DNA of 64,000 bases, taken from contig NZ_BCNM01000007.1 in assembly GCF_001514495.1 (NCBI RefSeq), forward strand, positions 1-64,000, in the 5' to 3' direction. The notes beneath the pieces were generated by a model. The model was not told the DNA's origin. It ran no database searches and saw only the letters and a program-made list of their open reading frames with translations. The DNA comes from Paenibacillus pabuli NBRC 13638 (GTDB taxonomy: Bacteria; Bacillota; Bacilli; Paenibacillales; Paenibacillaceae). Positions 16,613 to 25,440 of this stretch are shown in pieces; positions within the stretch are counted from its first letter, which is position 1; every line of letters starts with the position of its first letter. Both the position numbers and the translations under genes were made by a program.

Positions 16613-17932
16613 TTAGTTGCCTTTATCAATGGCTGCCTGATGATTCTTCACAAAATCCTCAGGAGTGACCGCTTTTCCGAACAGCGCCTGAATCATGTCC
16701 AGATGAACCTGAGCCGCCGTCGGTTTCATCTGCACGTCAGCGAATAAGGTCAGGCTGCTGGCCTGATTCAATTCGTTCAGCAGGTCCGTGTAGAGCTGCG
16801 GCAGTTGTACCTCGGCTGTGTCCACTTTGGTTGCCGGAATGACACCTGCTTCGGTTACAGAGCTTTCGCCCCATTTCTCTACAAAATATTGAACGAATTT
16901 CTGAGCTTCATCCTTCACTTTGGAGTTCTGTGCAACGAACAGACCTACACCCGGACCGCCGACCCAACTGTTAATATCGCTTTTGCCGCCATCCATCGTC
17001 GGGAATTTGAAAAATCCGATTTTATCCTTGAATTCCTGCGGTATATCCGGGTTTGTCGTATAATTCGGCAGTTCCCAGGTGCCCATGAGATACATGGCTG
17101 CTTTTACATTCATGAATTCCGATTTGCCTTCATCATTGGACAGGCCATTATAGCCTTTATTGAAGGCGTTCATATCCACCAGCTTCTGTACTTCCGTTGC
17201 TGCTTGAATCAGGGCAGGATCGTCAAACTTGCCTGTTCCATTGATGGCCTTCTCCAACGCATCACCGCCCAGACGATTGGCCAAGTACATGTACCAAAGG
17301 GATCCGGTCCAGCGGTCCTTATTACCGAGAGCGATGGGAACCACGCCATTGTCTGTCAGCGTTTGTATAACATTCAGAAATTCATCATATGTGGCCGGGG
17401 GTTGCAGATTATACTTGGCAAAAATATCTTTGTTGTAATAGATCGGAGATATATTCAACTCAATGGGAAGCGCATAGGTTTTGCCGTCAACCGCATATGC
17501 TTCCGTCGTTCCGGCAATGAACTTCCCATCCAGTGAACCACTCAGAAGGTCGTCCACCGGGGCAAACAGATTGCCCTTCACATAAGGCTCCAGGAAACCG
17601 GCAGCCCAGGTGACACCAACATCAGGGAGTTCATTGGAAGCGGACAGGATTTTCAGTTTGTTCTTATACTGTTCATTCTCCAGGACTTCCTGTTTGATGG
17701 TCACATTCGGATGATCGGTCTGGTACTGCTTGATGATCTCATTAACCAGCTTATTCTGCTGTGCAGAGCTGCCTGCTGGCCAGAGATGCATAAACTTAAG
17801 GGTTACTTTTCCGTCAGAGCCACTACCGCTCGTTTCACCCTCTCCGTCCGAACCTGAATTGCTGCATCCGGATAAAAACACGGCGAGGATAAGTGTCAAT
17901 GTCAGCAGCATTGCTATTGGCTTTTTTCTCAT
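16613..17932 (-). CDS. Extracellular sugar-binding lipoprotein (CUT1 ABC transporter)
   Basis: 439 residues. Signal peptide with lipobox (FLSGC), then a Ser/Gly linker and a family 1 extracellular solute-binding fold (LKFMHLWPAGSS near the N-terminus, EFMNVKAAMYLMGTW in the middle, WVGGPGVGLFVA later). It delivers substrate to the two permeases encoded downstream. The gene starts 122 bp downstream of the YesN-type regulator gene on the same strand, with a cre-like site in between, so it has its own promoter. Aromatic residues in the binding regions fit a carbohydrate ligand. Confidence 0.93.
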   Translation of the reverse strand: MRKKPIAMLLTLTLILAVFLSGCSNSGSDGEGETSGSGSDGKVTLKFMHLWPAGSSAQQNKLVNEIIKQYQTDHPNVTIKQEVLENEQYKNKLKILSASNELPDVGVTWAAGFLEPYVKGNLFAPVDDLLSGSLDGKFIAGTTEAYAVDGKTYALPIELNISPIYYNKDIFAKYNLQPPATYDEFLNVIQTLTDNGVVPIALGNKDRWTGSLWYMYLANRLGGDALEKAINGTGKFDDPALIQAATEVQKLVDMNAFNKGYNGLSNDEGKSEFMNVKAAMYLMGTWELPNYTTNPDIPQEFKDKIGFFKFPTMDGGKSDINSWVGGPGVGLFVAQNSKVKDEAQKFVQYFVEKWGESSVTEAGVIPATKVDTAEVQLPQLYTDLLNELNQASSLTLFADVQMKPTAAQVHLDMIQALFGKAVTPEDFVKNHQAAIDKGN

Positions 17933-17966
17933 ATTCCCAACCCCCTGTTAATGGTTATTCGGTTGA

Positions 17967-17980
17967 TGTAACCGCTTTAA
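17967..17980 (-). promoter_or_regulatory. Candidate cre site before the first sugar ABC operon
   Basis: TGTAACCGCTTTAA differs from the CcpA consensus (TGNAANCGNWNNCW) at one position. It lies 35 bp upstream of the binding protein start, where CcpA would repress transcription. Confidence 0.5.
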
Positions 17981-18054
17981 TAAAATTGTAGCATGGGTAC
18001 ATCTCCCTCATAAGACCAGGATGATTTGGAAAAACTCCACTATTTTGTGGTTAT

Positions 18055-18849
18055 TTATTCCTCTTTTTGAGCTGTAATCGAATGTCTGTATTTGCTAGGA
18101 CTGAGCCCTTCCAGGCTTTTGAATACCTTAATAAAATATTTATCGGTCTGATAGCCTACCTGTTCGGCGATCTCCGAGATTGGCAAATGCGTCTGAACGA
18201 GCATTTCTTTGGCCCGCTGAATACGTGTACGCGTCAGATATTCACTAAAATTGATTCCGGTCTGATCCTTGAACAGAACGCTAAAATAACTTGAGTTCAC
18301 GTGCAGCATAGCTGCGATTTCCCGCAGGGTGACATGCTCGCTCAGATGCGATTCCACATAAGCAACTGCTTCGCTGATCTGGGGACTAAGCCTCTGGTCT
18401 CCCCGTTCCTTGGCATCCAGAAGCTTGGGATCGACCAGCTTCTGCATGGTTTGAATACGCCGCTGCTCATCACCGAGTTGCAGCGCTTTTTCTACCGTCT
18501 GTATCAGCTGTTCCTTCTCAATCGGTTTAAGTAAATAATCCACTACGCCGAGTTTGATGGCCTGCTGTGCATACTGAAAATCGGCATGCCCTGACATAAT
18601 CAACACGACAGGCTTGCTCGGAAAGTGCTGTACGGCTTCAACAAGGGACAGACCGGAGAATTCAGGCATGCGAACATCTGTAATCAAAAGGTCTGCCGTC
18701 CGGCCCTGGAGCCATGCCACCGCCTCGACTCCACTTGCAGCTGTCCGGATCTCATTCCGACCAGTGGACCAACCTTCCAGCGTCTTGCGAATCCCTTCTC
18801 GTGTACGTGGCTCATCATCAACGATAAGAATGGTTCTACCCTGAATCAT
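18055..18849 (-). CDS. YesN-type response regulator with AraC output domain
   Basis: About 264 residues. Receiver domain (about 1-120; LIVDDEPRTREGI, phospho-acceptor in LLITDVRMPEFSG, KPIEKEQL), then a C-terminal AraC pair of helix-turn-helix units (LREIAAMLHVNSSYFSVLFK and ISEIAEQVGYQTDKYFIKVFK). The ATG at 18849 follows GGAGGG by 5 nt and overlaps the kinase gene end by 14 bp, so the two are coupled. It should activate one or both flanking sugar ABC operons. Confidence 0.92.
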   Translation of the reverse strand: MIQGRTILIVDDEPRTREGIRKTLEGWSTGRNEIRTAASGVEAVAWLQGRTADLLITDVRMPEFSGLSLVEAVQHFPSKPVVLIMSGHADFQYAQQAIKLGVVDYLLKPIEKEQLIQTVEKALQLGDEQRRIQTMQKLVDPKLLDAKERGDQRLSPQISEAVAYVESHLSEHVTLREIAAMLHVNSSYFSVLFKDQTGINFSEYLTRTRIQRAKEMLVQTHLPISEIAEQVGYQTDKYFIKVFKSLEGLSPSKYRHSITAQKEE

Positions 18850-20626
18850 ATACACCCTCCGTATCCTTCGGAATCTCAAAGCAAATGACAGTCCCTTTAC
18901 CGACCTCGCTCGTAATGGAAAGCCTGCACATTTCCCCAAGCTGACTGCCAAAATAGAGCTTCAGCCGGAGATGGACGTTGATCAAGCCCACCCCCGTTCC
19001 CTTGTTGGAAACAGCAGGTCCACCGTTCAATGCGCAAACAACAGATTGAAGTCGAGCATCATCCATGCCAGGTCCATTATCTTGTACCTCGATGCGAACC
19101 AGCCCCTCCGTCGTGGAAGAATCAACAAGAACACTTACCTTTCCAGGTCCAATTTTGCTCTCTATCCCATGAAGAATGGCATTCTCCACCAATGGCTGTA
19201 TGAGCAGTTTGGGAATTCTGACCCTACGCATCGCATCGCTTAGCTTAATCTCCCATTGCAGTCTTTCTCCCAGCCTCATTTCCATGATTCGAAGATAACG
19301 TTCCGCGTGTTCCAGTTCATCCGCAATCGTAACCCATTCATCCTGATTGGGACTGGAGATAATGTAGCGAAATAATCGGGACATTGCCACAACCATACGC
19401 GCCATCTCCTCGTCTCCTTTGTCCTCAAGCGACCAGTAGAACGCCTCCAGCGTGTTAAACAGGAAATGGGGATTGATCTGCGACTGCAGCGCCTTCAATT
19501 CCGTTCGTGACTGCATGATTTCCTTTTCGTACACCTCTTGGGTCAATTCGTTCAATCGGTAGACCATCTGATTGTATACTTCATTGAGCCTGTGTATCTC
19601 CATCGTTGAGCTCACCATAACATTGGGCTTCATGGCTCCCGGACGTGCACTGCGCATGGCCCTCATTAGTCGGGTGATGGGACGTGTAATCATTGTAGAC
19701 AGGAGGAAGGACATAATAAGGAACAACACAACCCCAAACAAACCGGAAATAAGCAATGCCGTACGAAGAATGGACACCCCCTCCGTCGTCTCGCTCACAG
19801 GCGTAAGGACGGCGATAGTCCATCCCGTCATTTCGGAATGCTGTTTGACAACGATATAAGGCTCATCCCGGGTCTCGACTACTGAGCTGTCACTGCTCAG
19901 CAATGCCTCCACATCCAGACTTGTATCCAGATTGGAGGTAACTACACTTCCGGTCGCATCCACTAGCAGAATAGAGTCCTGTACATCGTCCTCCGCATCC
20001 AGATCATTCAATTGAAAAAAGCTGCGCTGCATCCGCACCACAATATACCCTCCATGATCGAAGGCCCGGTCCATCAGGTTGATTCGCCGAATCGCCATGA
20101 TGACTCCCGGATCTTCCGGATCGGGACCCGTCCAGACCAACCGACCTTTCTCCTCATCTGCGTCTGCAATCCAGTGTTGTCCAAGCCTTTTGTCCAAAGA
20201 ACGGTCATCCATGGGAAATATTCTGCTGTAATTTGTCGTGTAGATCTCCAAGCTCTGCACACCGCTCATAAAGGACTGGTAGCTGCTTACAATCTGCAAG
20301 AGCGCTTGACGTTGATTAAACCTGGCCGGTTCTGCGCCTTTCTCATTGCTCAGCAGACGCTGAACGTAAGGATCATCGGCGACTTGGGCTGTCAGCGAAT
20401 TAACCTGTGTAATTAAGGCATCCAGTCTGCCATTAGCCTGAACAGCAGTCTGATGGATATGCTTCTCTGCATTAGTCTTCAGCAAACTGGATACTCGATC
20501 GTAGGCGACAATTCCCGCAATAAACAACACCACCAGCATGACCAATACAAATCCAACAAAAATCTGATTGCGCAACGAGTTCCATCTGCCCAAATTCCCT
20601 CGCAAACCCCATTCTCCTCCCCGCAT
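18836..20626 (-). CDS. YesM-type sensor histidine kinase
   Basis: 596 residues. N-terminal helix (about 20-42), a large extracellular dCache-like sensor domain (about 43-285), a second helix (about 290-312), HAMP, the His_kinase signature LKALQSQINPHFLFNTLEAFYW with the phosphorylated His, and a HATPase domain ending with KGTGVGLINVHLRL and GKGTVICFEIP. YesM kinases of this kind sense external sugars, often through a binding protein. It is paired with the downstream AraC-type regulator and flanked by two sugar importers. A cre-like element lies upstream. Confidence 0.93.
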   Translation of the reverse strand: MRGGEWGLRGNLGRWNSLRNQIFVGFVLVMLVVLFIAGIVAYDRVSSLLKTNAEKHIHQTAVQANGRLDALITQVNSLTAQVADDPYVQRLLSNEKGAEPARFNQRQALLQIVSSYQSFMSGVQSLEIYTTNYSRIFPMDDRSLDKRLGQHWIADADEEKGRLVWTGPDPEDPGVIMAIRRINLMDRAFDHGGYIVVRMQRSFFQLNDLDAEDDVQDSILLVDATGSVVTSNLDTSLDVEALLSSDSSVVETRDEPYIVVKQHSEMTGWTIAVLTPVSETTEGVSILRTALLISGLFGVVLFLIMSFLLSTMITRPITRLMRAMRSARPGAMKPNVMVSSTMEIHRLNEVYNQMVYRLNELTQEVYEKEIMQSRTELKALQSQINPHFLFNTLEAFYWSLEDKGDEEMARMVVAMSRLFRYIISSPNQDEWVTIADELEHAERYLRIMEMRLGERLQWEIKLSDAMRRVRIPKLLIQPLVENAILHGIESKIGPGKVSVLVDSSTTEGLVRIEVQDNGPGMDDARLQSVVCALNGGPAVSNKGTGVGLINVHLRLKLYFGSQLGEMCRLSITSEVGKGTVICFEIPKDTEGVYDSG

Positions 20627-20704
20627 GTAAAAGAAATCGCCACCCGTTTCTCATGTTGGGTGGCGATTGAGTACAAGTATGCCGGAATCCATCATCGCCA
20701 ATGG

Positions 20705-20718
20705 TTGAAGCGTTTACA
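20705..20718 (-). promoter_or_regulatory. Candidate cre site before the kinase/regulator pair
   Basis: TTGAAGCGTTTACA (TGTAAACGCTTCAA on the other strand) matches the CcpA consensus with one mismatch, 78 bp upstream of the kinase start. It would place the sensor itself under catabolite repression. Confidence 0.5.
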
Positions 20719-20853
20719 TTATTGGCTTGTCGATCTCCTTCACCATTCTTTGTTTAGCGATTAAACTAACGACTAAAAAATAGCACAGATTTCCATCTTA
20801 ATCAATCATTTAAATACAGGGCTGCATCATAAACCTGAAACTTATAAACAAAA

Positions 20854-20884
20854 AAAAGGGCCGACTCATTGAGTCCGCCCTTTT
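20854..20884 (-). terminator. Terminator of the second sugar ABC operon
   Basis: Stem AAAAGGGC-c-GACTC / GAGTC-c-GCCCTTTT followed on the minus strand by T-rich DNA, directly after the permease stop codon. Confidence 0.85.
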
Positions 20885-20889
20885 CTTCA

Positions 20890-21717
20890 CTATTTGACCG
20901 AACCTTGTGTCACGCCGTTGATGATCCACTTCTGTGCAAACAGATAAATGATGATCATCGGCAGCAACGCCAGCAGGTACGAAGCAAATGCCAGGTTAAA
21001 GTCGGTATTGAATTGACCCTGGAACACATACTGTACCAGCGGTAATGTGTATTGTGCCGGATCACTGATAATAATGAGCGGTAGCAGGAAGTCATTGTAC
21101 GTGGACAGACAGGTCAGAATACCAACCGTGGCACTGATCGGAGCCATTAATGGGAAAATGATTTTCCAGAACGTGCCCCAGGTTGTTGCTCCATCCACAA
21201 AAGCAGCTTCTTCCAGCGCTACCGGAATGGACCGAATGTAACCTACATACACAAATACGTTAAAAGCGAGACCATACACCGTGTGCAGCAGGATAAGACC
21301 AAGCAGATTGGTCATTTCCAGTGAAGCGGTCAGCTTAACAATCGGCAGCATGATAATTGGAAACGGAATGAACATCGCGCTGACGAAGTAGTAGTAGAGC
21401 CCTTTGAAAAACTTCCGTTTCTCCATATTTCGAGCAATGGCATATGCGACCATGGAGTTACTGAGCAAGGTCAGGATAACTGTCGATGCAGTAACAATGG
21501 CACTGTTACGGAAGGATTGGAAGAAGTTTGTCATGTCTATGGCACTTGCAAAGTTCTCCCAGTGAAGCGTTGTTGGAATGGCAAATACCGATTGGGCCAT
21601 TTGCTCCGGATTTTTCAATGCAATCGTAACCGTCATATATAAAGGGAACAGAATGAACAAAGTACCCAGAACAATCAACAGCATGACGAGCCAGTTGGTA
21701 CGTAAACGGCTTCTCAT
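20890..21717 (-). CDS. Carbohydrate ABC transporter permease (MalG type)
   Basis: 275 residues, six membrane helices, EAA loop ALEEAAFVDGATTWGTFWKIIFPLM, and a C-terminus ending QKWIINGVTQGSVK, the usual CUT1 ending. The gene overlaps the stop of the partner permease by one base (TAATG-like junction). It forms the importer with the genes at 21717 and 22609; an external ATPase is required. Confidence 0.93.
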   Translation of the reverse strand: MRSRLRTNWLVMLLIVLGTLFILFPLYMTVTIALKNPEQMAQSVFAIPTTLHWENFASAIDMTNFFQSFRNSAIVTASTVILTLLSNSMVAYAIARNMEKRKFFKGLYYYFVSAMFIPFPIIMLPIVKLTASLEMTNLLGLILLHTVYGLAFNVFVYVGYIRSIPVALEEAAFVDGATTWGTFWKIIFPLMAPISATVGILTCLSTYNDFLLPLIIISDPAQYTLPLVQYVFQGQFNTDFNLAFASYLLALLPMIIIYLFAQKWIINGVTQGSVK

Positions 21718-22583
21718 TACAGATCCATCTCCCTTCTTTGCAGGAACCGGATTTGTAGAATCGAAATCACCGCGATAACGATGAAATAAATTACCGAGTT
21801 CGCAGATTGATACGCATATTCGCCGCCTTCAAATCCACCCGTGTAGATCAGATGGGAGATGGACTGCGTGGCCCGTCCCGGTCCACCATTAGTCAAGGCG
21901 ACGATTTGATCGAAGACCATCAGGGAATTTTTCATCGCCAGCACCATATTAATGGTGAAGAACGGGGCAATGAGTGGAAACGTAATGCTCCAGAATTCAC
22001 GCCATTTGCCGGCACCATCCAGATTCGAAGCTTCATACAATGTCGTGGGGATCGTTTGCAATCCCGCCAAATACAGAATCGTATTCAACGCGACCGATTG
22101 CCATACAGCCACAATCACGATCCCGATCCATGCCAGGCTTTCGCTGCCCAGAATGTTGGTGGATAGAGCGTTAATCCCCAGGTTTTGCCCCCAGATCGGG
22201 AACACATTGGAGAACAGGTAGTTAAATATGTAACCTACGATCAATACACTCAGAATATTCGGCAGGAAGTAGATGCCACGGAAAAAGTTACGGAACTTGA
22301 TCTTGGCATTCAGCCCGAGTGCAATGAGCAGACTCAGAATATTCGTCAGGATCGTTACAACGATTGCAAACTTGAAGGTGAACCAGTAGGCGTGGCCTAC
22401 ATTGTTATCCTGAAACAAATTGAAATAGTTTTTGAATCCAACAAAGTCATAGCCTTTTCCGAAACCGTTGTAATTCGTAAATGAATAATAGATCCCCTGG
22501 AGGGCCGGCAGCGTCATAAATACGAAGAACAGGATTACCGCCGGAACCGTCATCCAGTAATAAGGCGCGATGCGCTTGTTCAT
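21717..22583 (-). CDS. Carbohydrate ABC transporter permease (MalF type)
   Basis: 288 residues with six membrane helices; EAA-loop segment TTLYEASNLDGAGKWREFWSITFPLI and the NGGPGRATQSISHLIY motif. I start it at the ATG at 22583, 7 nt after AAGGAGG; an upstream in-frame start would overlap that ribosome binding site. It ends at the start of the partner permease and begins 25 bp after the binding protein stop. Confidence 0.92.
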   Translation of the reverse strand: MNKRIAPYYWMTVPAVILFFVFMTLPALQGIYYSFTNYNGFGKGYDFVGFKNYFNLFQDNNVGHAYWFTFKFAIVVTILTNILSLLIALGLNAKIKFRNFFRGIYFLPNILSVLIVGYIFNYLFSNVFPIWGQNLGINALSTNILGSESLAWIGIVIVAVWQSVALNTILYLAGLQTIPTTLYEASNLDGAGKWREFWSITFPLIAPFFTINMVLAMKNSLMVFDQIVALTNGGPGRATQSISHLIYTGGFEGGEYAYQSANSVIYFIVIAVISILQIRFLQRREMDL

Positions 22584-22608
22584 ACTCCATCCTCCTTCGG
22601 ACAAGGTG

Positions 22609-23847
22609 TTATCGCCGATTCGCTACCTTGTCCCATTCTTTGTCGAGTGTATCCAGATAGTTGTCGATGTTCTTGTTTTGCAAAAAGGACTGTACGATGG
22701 AATTCAGCTGCACCGCAGCCGGAATGTAGTGATCGGCGAAGTCGATAACCTTGCCCTGCTCAATATAAGGGGTCAGTTCCTGTACAGCAGGATCGTCTTG
22801 TTTTACACCCTCCACCGCAGAGAACAGCGTCTGTTCCTTAATGTACTTGCCTATATTTTCAGGCTCCACCAGAAACGCCAAGAACTGCTCGGCCTGCTCT
22901 TTATGCGGTGTATCGGCTGAGATCGTAAACAGGGAATCGATTCCGTTCACCAGCTTGATCTGGCTCGGATCATTGCCTGTCGGGAATGGGAAGAAACCAA
23001 TGTCCACATTCGGGTTCGCTTTGCGAATTTCGGAGATCGCCCAGGTCCCCTGGATGTACATATATGCTTCGCCATTGGCAAAGGCACGGTTACCATCCGA
23101 ATATGCTTTACCGAAGTTGTCACTGTGACCGTAATTCATCAGCTCCAACTGCTTCTCCGCGACCTCGCGATATTTCTCCTTGAAGGTCACCTTGTTCTCG
23201 CGGCGCTCCAGGTAGAAATCGATACCGACCAAGTTAGGTCCGAGTGCATTAAACGGCAGATTCGTCTGCCAGTCATCCTTGTATGTGAAGTAAAATGGAA
23301 TTTTACCCGCATCCTTAATTTTTTGGGCTGTAGCAATCAGCTCGTCCCAGGTCTTGGGTACATCCAGACCCATTTCCTTAAACAATGTTTTGTTGTACAT
23401 GATGCCGTTTGCATTTGTTGCGTAAGGTACACCCGTCACTTCATCCATACCCGTGACATCCTTCAGCATCTGTATGTAGTTGGGATCGATTGTTTTCAAT
23501 AGTGGGCTGTCTGTCAGATCAGCGAAAATATCACTCTGTGCAAGAATGGAATAGGTATCCGTTGCCCCCATCGCCATAATGTCTGGCACGTCGTTCTTTA
23601 CCACACGTGTCTTCAGCACCGTCTCTGCGTCTGGCGGATTCACCTGAGTGACTTGAATATCAGCGTGTTCGGCGTTGAATATTTTGATTAACTCGTCAAA
23701 GGTTCCTTTGGCTTCGGGCTTGTTCTGAAAAAATTCTATCTGTACTTTGCCGTTGGCGCTTTTCCCGCTTGTACAGGAAGATAGAAGCACAGCCGTTATT
23801 CCGCAAAGCAGCATAATCCCGAGTGCCTTGGTAAGCGATGTTCTCAT
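22609..23847 (-). CDS. Extracellular sugar-binding lipoprotein (CUT1 ABC transporter)
   Basis: 412 residues. Signal peptide and lipobox (VLLSSC), then a family 1 solute-binding fold (IEFFQNKPEAKGTFDELIKIF, GEAYMYIQGTWAISEI, GIDSLFTISADT). It is the first gene of the operon 23847 to 20890. A perfect 22-bp palindrome lies about 50 bp upstream. It probably serves the same regulatory circuit as the YesM/YesN pair downstream, but this is inferred from position only. Confidence 0.92.
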   Translation of the reverse strand: MRTSLTKALGIMLLCGITAVLLSSCTSGKSANGKVQIEFFQNKPEAKGTFDELIKIFNAEHADIQVTQVNPPDAETVLKTRVVKNDVPDIMAMGATDTYSILAQSDIFADLTDSPLLKTIDPNYIQMLKDVTGMDEVTGVPYATNANGIMYNKTLFKEMGLDVPKTWDELIATAQKIKDAGKIPFYFTYKDDWQTNLPFNALGPNLVGIDFYLERRENKVTFKEKYREVAEKQLELMNYGHSDNFGKAYSDGNRAFANGEAYMYIQGTWAISEIRKANPNVDIGFFPFPTGNDPSQIKLVNGIDSLFTISADTPHKEQAEQFLAFLVEPENIGKYIKEQTLFSAVEGVKQDDPAVQELTPYIEQGKVIDFADHYIPAAVQLNSIVQSFLQNKNIDNYLDTLDKEWDKVANRR

Positions 23848-23897
23848 GTTGTACCTCCCTCAGCTTATATACGTAAAGATTTACCCATTAAATTAGT

Positions 23898-23919
23898 GGA
23901 TTAACCATATGGTTAATCC
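23898..23919. promoter_or_regulatory. Perfect 22-bp palindrome, candidate operator
   Basis: Arms GGATTAACCAT and ATGGTTAATCC meet without a spacer, 51 bp upstream of the binding protein start. There is no T-run, so it is not a terminator; the position suits a dimeric repressor or activator. Which regulator binds is unknown. Confidence 0.6.
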
Positions 23920-24035
23920 TTCCACAGACTCATACTATGAGCGTTGACTATAATGCACTCTATTATTCCTAAAACGATTTCGACCAAATTGAATCAAGCC
24001 TCCTGACCCTGCATCCGGTTATCCGCATAACAAAA

Positions 24036-24065
24036 AAGGACATCGGAATAAGTCCAATGCCCCTT
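24036..24065 (-). terminator. Terminator of lspA
   Basis: Imperfect stem AAGG-CAT-GG / CC-ATG-CCTT followed on the minus strand by a T-run, 43 bp beyond the lspA stop. Confidence 0.7.
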
Positions 24066-24107
24066 AACTATTTATTGACGATTACTCCCAGCAAAGCTGT
24101 TGTTATC

Positions 24108-24602
24108 TCATGATGAACGCCCGATTTTCGGCAAAGAATTGCGTAAACGCTTGGCCCGATAACTCTGAAATGCGCGAATCAGCATGCCAATCACCAACAG
24201 CACAACGCCAACATTTATCGCAACATCCGCCAGATTGAGTATCCCACGTCCTGACGGAAATACGAGAAAATCCGTTACGCGTGCGTATATAAAACGGTCA
24301 ATCGCATTCCCCAAGGCACCCCCGACCATGTAGCCGGCACCCGCTTGCATCCAGAATCCGCGAATTTCACCTTTTCTCCGATAATACATGATGCCCGCCA
24401 CAAAAATAACGGCAACTACGCCGAACAGACGTGCATTTCCTTGAAACAGACTGCCGGCCATCCCGCTGTTTTCATAATGCTGGAGCTGCATCCCCGAGTC
24501 ACCGAGTCTCATTGTATCGCCTACGTCCATATACATTCTCACTGCCATTTTGGTTCCCTGATCCACCAAGGTAACCAGCAGTGCTATAAAATAAAACAGC
24601 AT
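24108..24602 (-). CDS. lspA: Lipoprotein signal peptidase (signal peptidase II)
   Basis: 164 residues, four membrane helices. The two catalytic Asp motifs are present: GGALGNAIDRF and ILNLADVAINVG. The N-terminal YFIALLVTLVDQGTKMAV and the NSGMAGSLFQGNA segment also match the family. It removes signal peptides from prolipoproteins such as the several encoded in this window. The start is the ATG at 24602, 4 nt after AGGAGAGG. It is monocistronic, unlike the common ileS-lspA-rluD setting, so it may be a second lspA copy; the essential copy could lie elsewhere. Confidence 0.93.
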   Translation of the reverse strand: MLFYFIALLVTLVDQGTKMAVRMYMDVGDTMRLGDSGMQLQHYENSGMAGSLFQGNARLFGVVAVIFVAGIMYYRRKGEIRGFWMQAGAGYMVGGALGNAIDRFIYARVTDFLVFPSGRGILNLADVAINVGVVLLVIGMLIRAFQSYRAKRLRNSLPKIGRSS

Positions 24603-24797
24603 ATCGCCTCTCCTCCTGCCTGACTGCACCATCATAACCTATGTAAACCTCGAAGGGTTTTGGGTGAAACGTTCCTTTCACTTTAACACACCCAAAGCAA
24701 TGTCTCCAAATGAGCAAACGTATACAACGGTTAAAAATCAATCTGGCCGTCTAGTCTGCCTACAGCAGGTACTTCATGCTGCACGTCGAATGTAGAC

Positions 24798-25310
24798 TTG
24801 AACGACACATGTAAAGGAGCTGCCTGTAATTTGAATTCAACAATAAGAGAGAAATTAAAGGAAATGCAGCAGGAAGAACAAGACCTCGTATTTCAGACAT
24901 TCGATGCTGAGATGGCACTCAAGCTCGGACTGCATTTGGTAAATGAAGCGAAACTTCGTTCCAAGGCGGTTACACTGGATATCACCGTCAAGGGACATCG
25001 TCTTTTTTTGTATGCGATGGAAGGTACTCATCCTGACAATGAGGACTGGATTCGACGCAAGAACAACGTCGTGAATCATTTCTCCTCCAGCTCTTGGCAT
25101 ACGGCGCTGAGACTGAAAAGCGAGGAACAGACGCTTGAGCATGATTTTGATTTACCTTCCTCTGACTATGTTTTGGCTGGCGGCGCTTTTCCACTGATGG
25201 TGGAGGGAAAGGGTCAGGTCGGCACCATTACCGTATCGGGGCTGCCAGATGAGGAAGACCATGAACTGGTCACCTCCGGCATTCGCTCTTTTTTGTTGCA
25301 GCAAGGCTAG
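24798..25310 (+). CDS. UPF0303 / heme-degrading-domain-like protein (HbpS/GlcG-type fold)
   Basis: Up to 170 residues. The core (LGLHLVNEAKLRSKAVTLDITVKGHRLFLYAMEGTHPDNEDWIRRKNNVVN ... VLAGGAFPLMV ... VGTITVSGLPDEEDHELVTSGIRSFL) matches the UPF0303 family, which has the GlcG/HbpS fold. Its biochemical role is uncertain. The start is not settled: ATG at 24798 has little upstream signal, while a TTG at 24831 follows AAAGGAG by 11 nt and would give 159 residues. It is divergent from lspA and ends before a strong shared terminator. Confidence 0.8.
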   Translation: MNDTCKGAACNLNSTIREKLKEMQQEEQDLVFQTFDAEMALKLGLHLVNEAKLRSKAVTLDITVKGHRLFLYAMEGTHPDNEDWIRRKNNVVNHFSSSSWHTALRLKSEEQTLEHDFDLPSSDYVLAGGAFPLMVEGKGQVGTITVSGLPDEEDHELVTSGIRSFLLQQG

Positions 25311-25380
25311 ACCAGGCAAGCGGAAAAGACTCCCCTGCTCACTTATGGATACTACGACATGTGAAGTCGTTAATCTTAAA

Positions 25381-25429
25381 ATAACCCCAAAAATCCGTAC
25401 CTGGCATAGGCACGGATTTTTGGGGTTAT
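25381..25429. terminator. Strong bidirectional terminator
   Basis: An 18-bp perfect stem (arms begin ATAACCCC and end GGGGTTAT, with A- and T-runs inside the arms) lies between the convergent UPF0303 and nucleoside hydrolase genes and serves both strands. Confidence 0.85.
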
Positions 25430-25440
25430 ATCCACTATTT

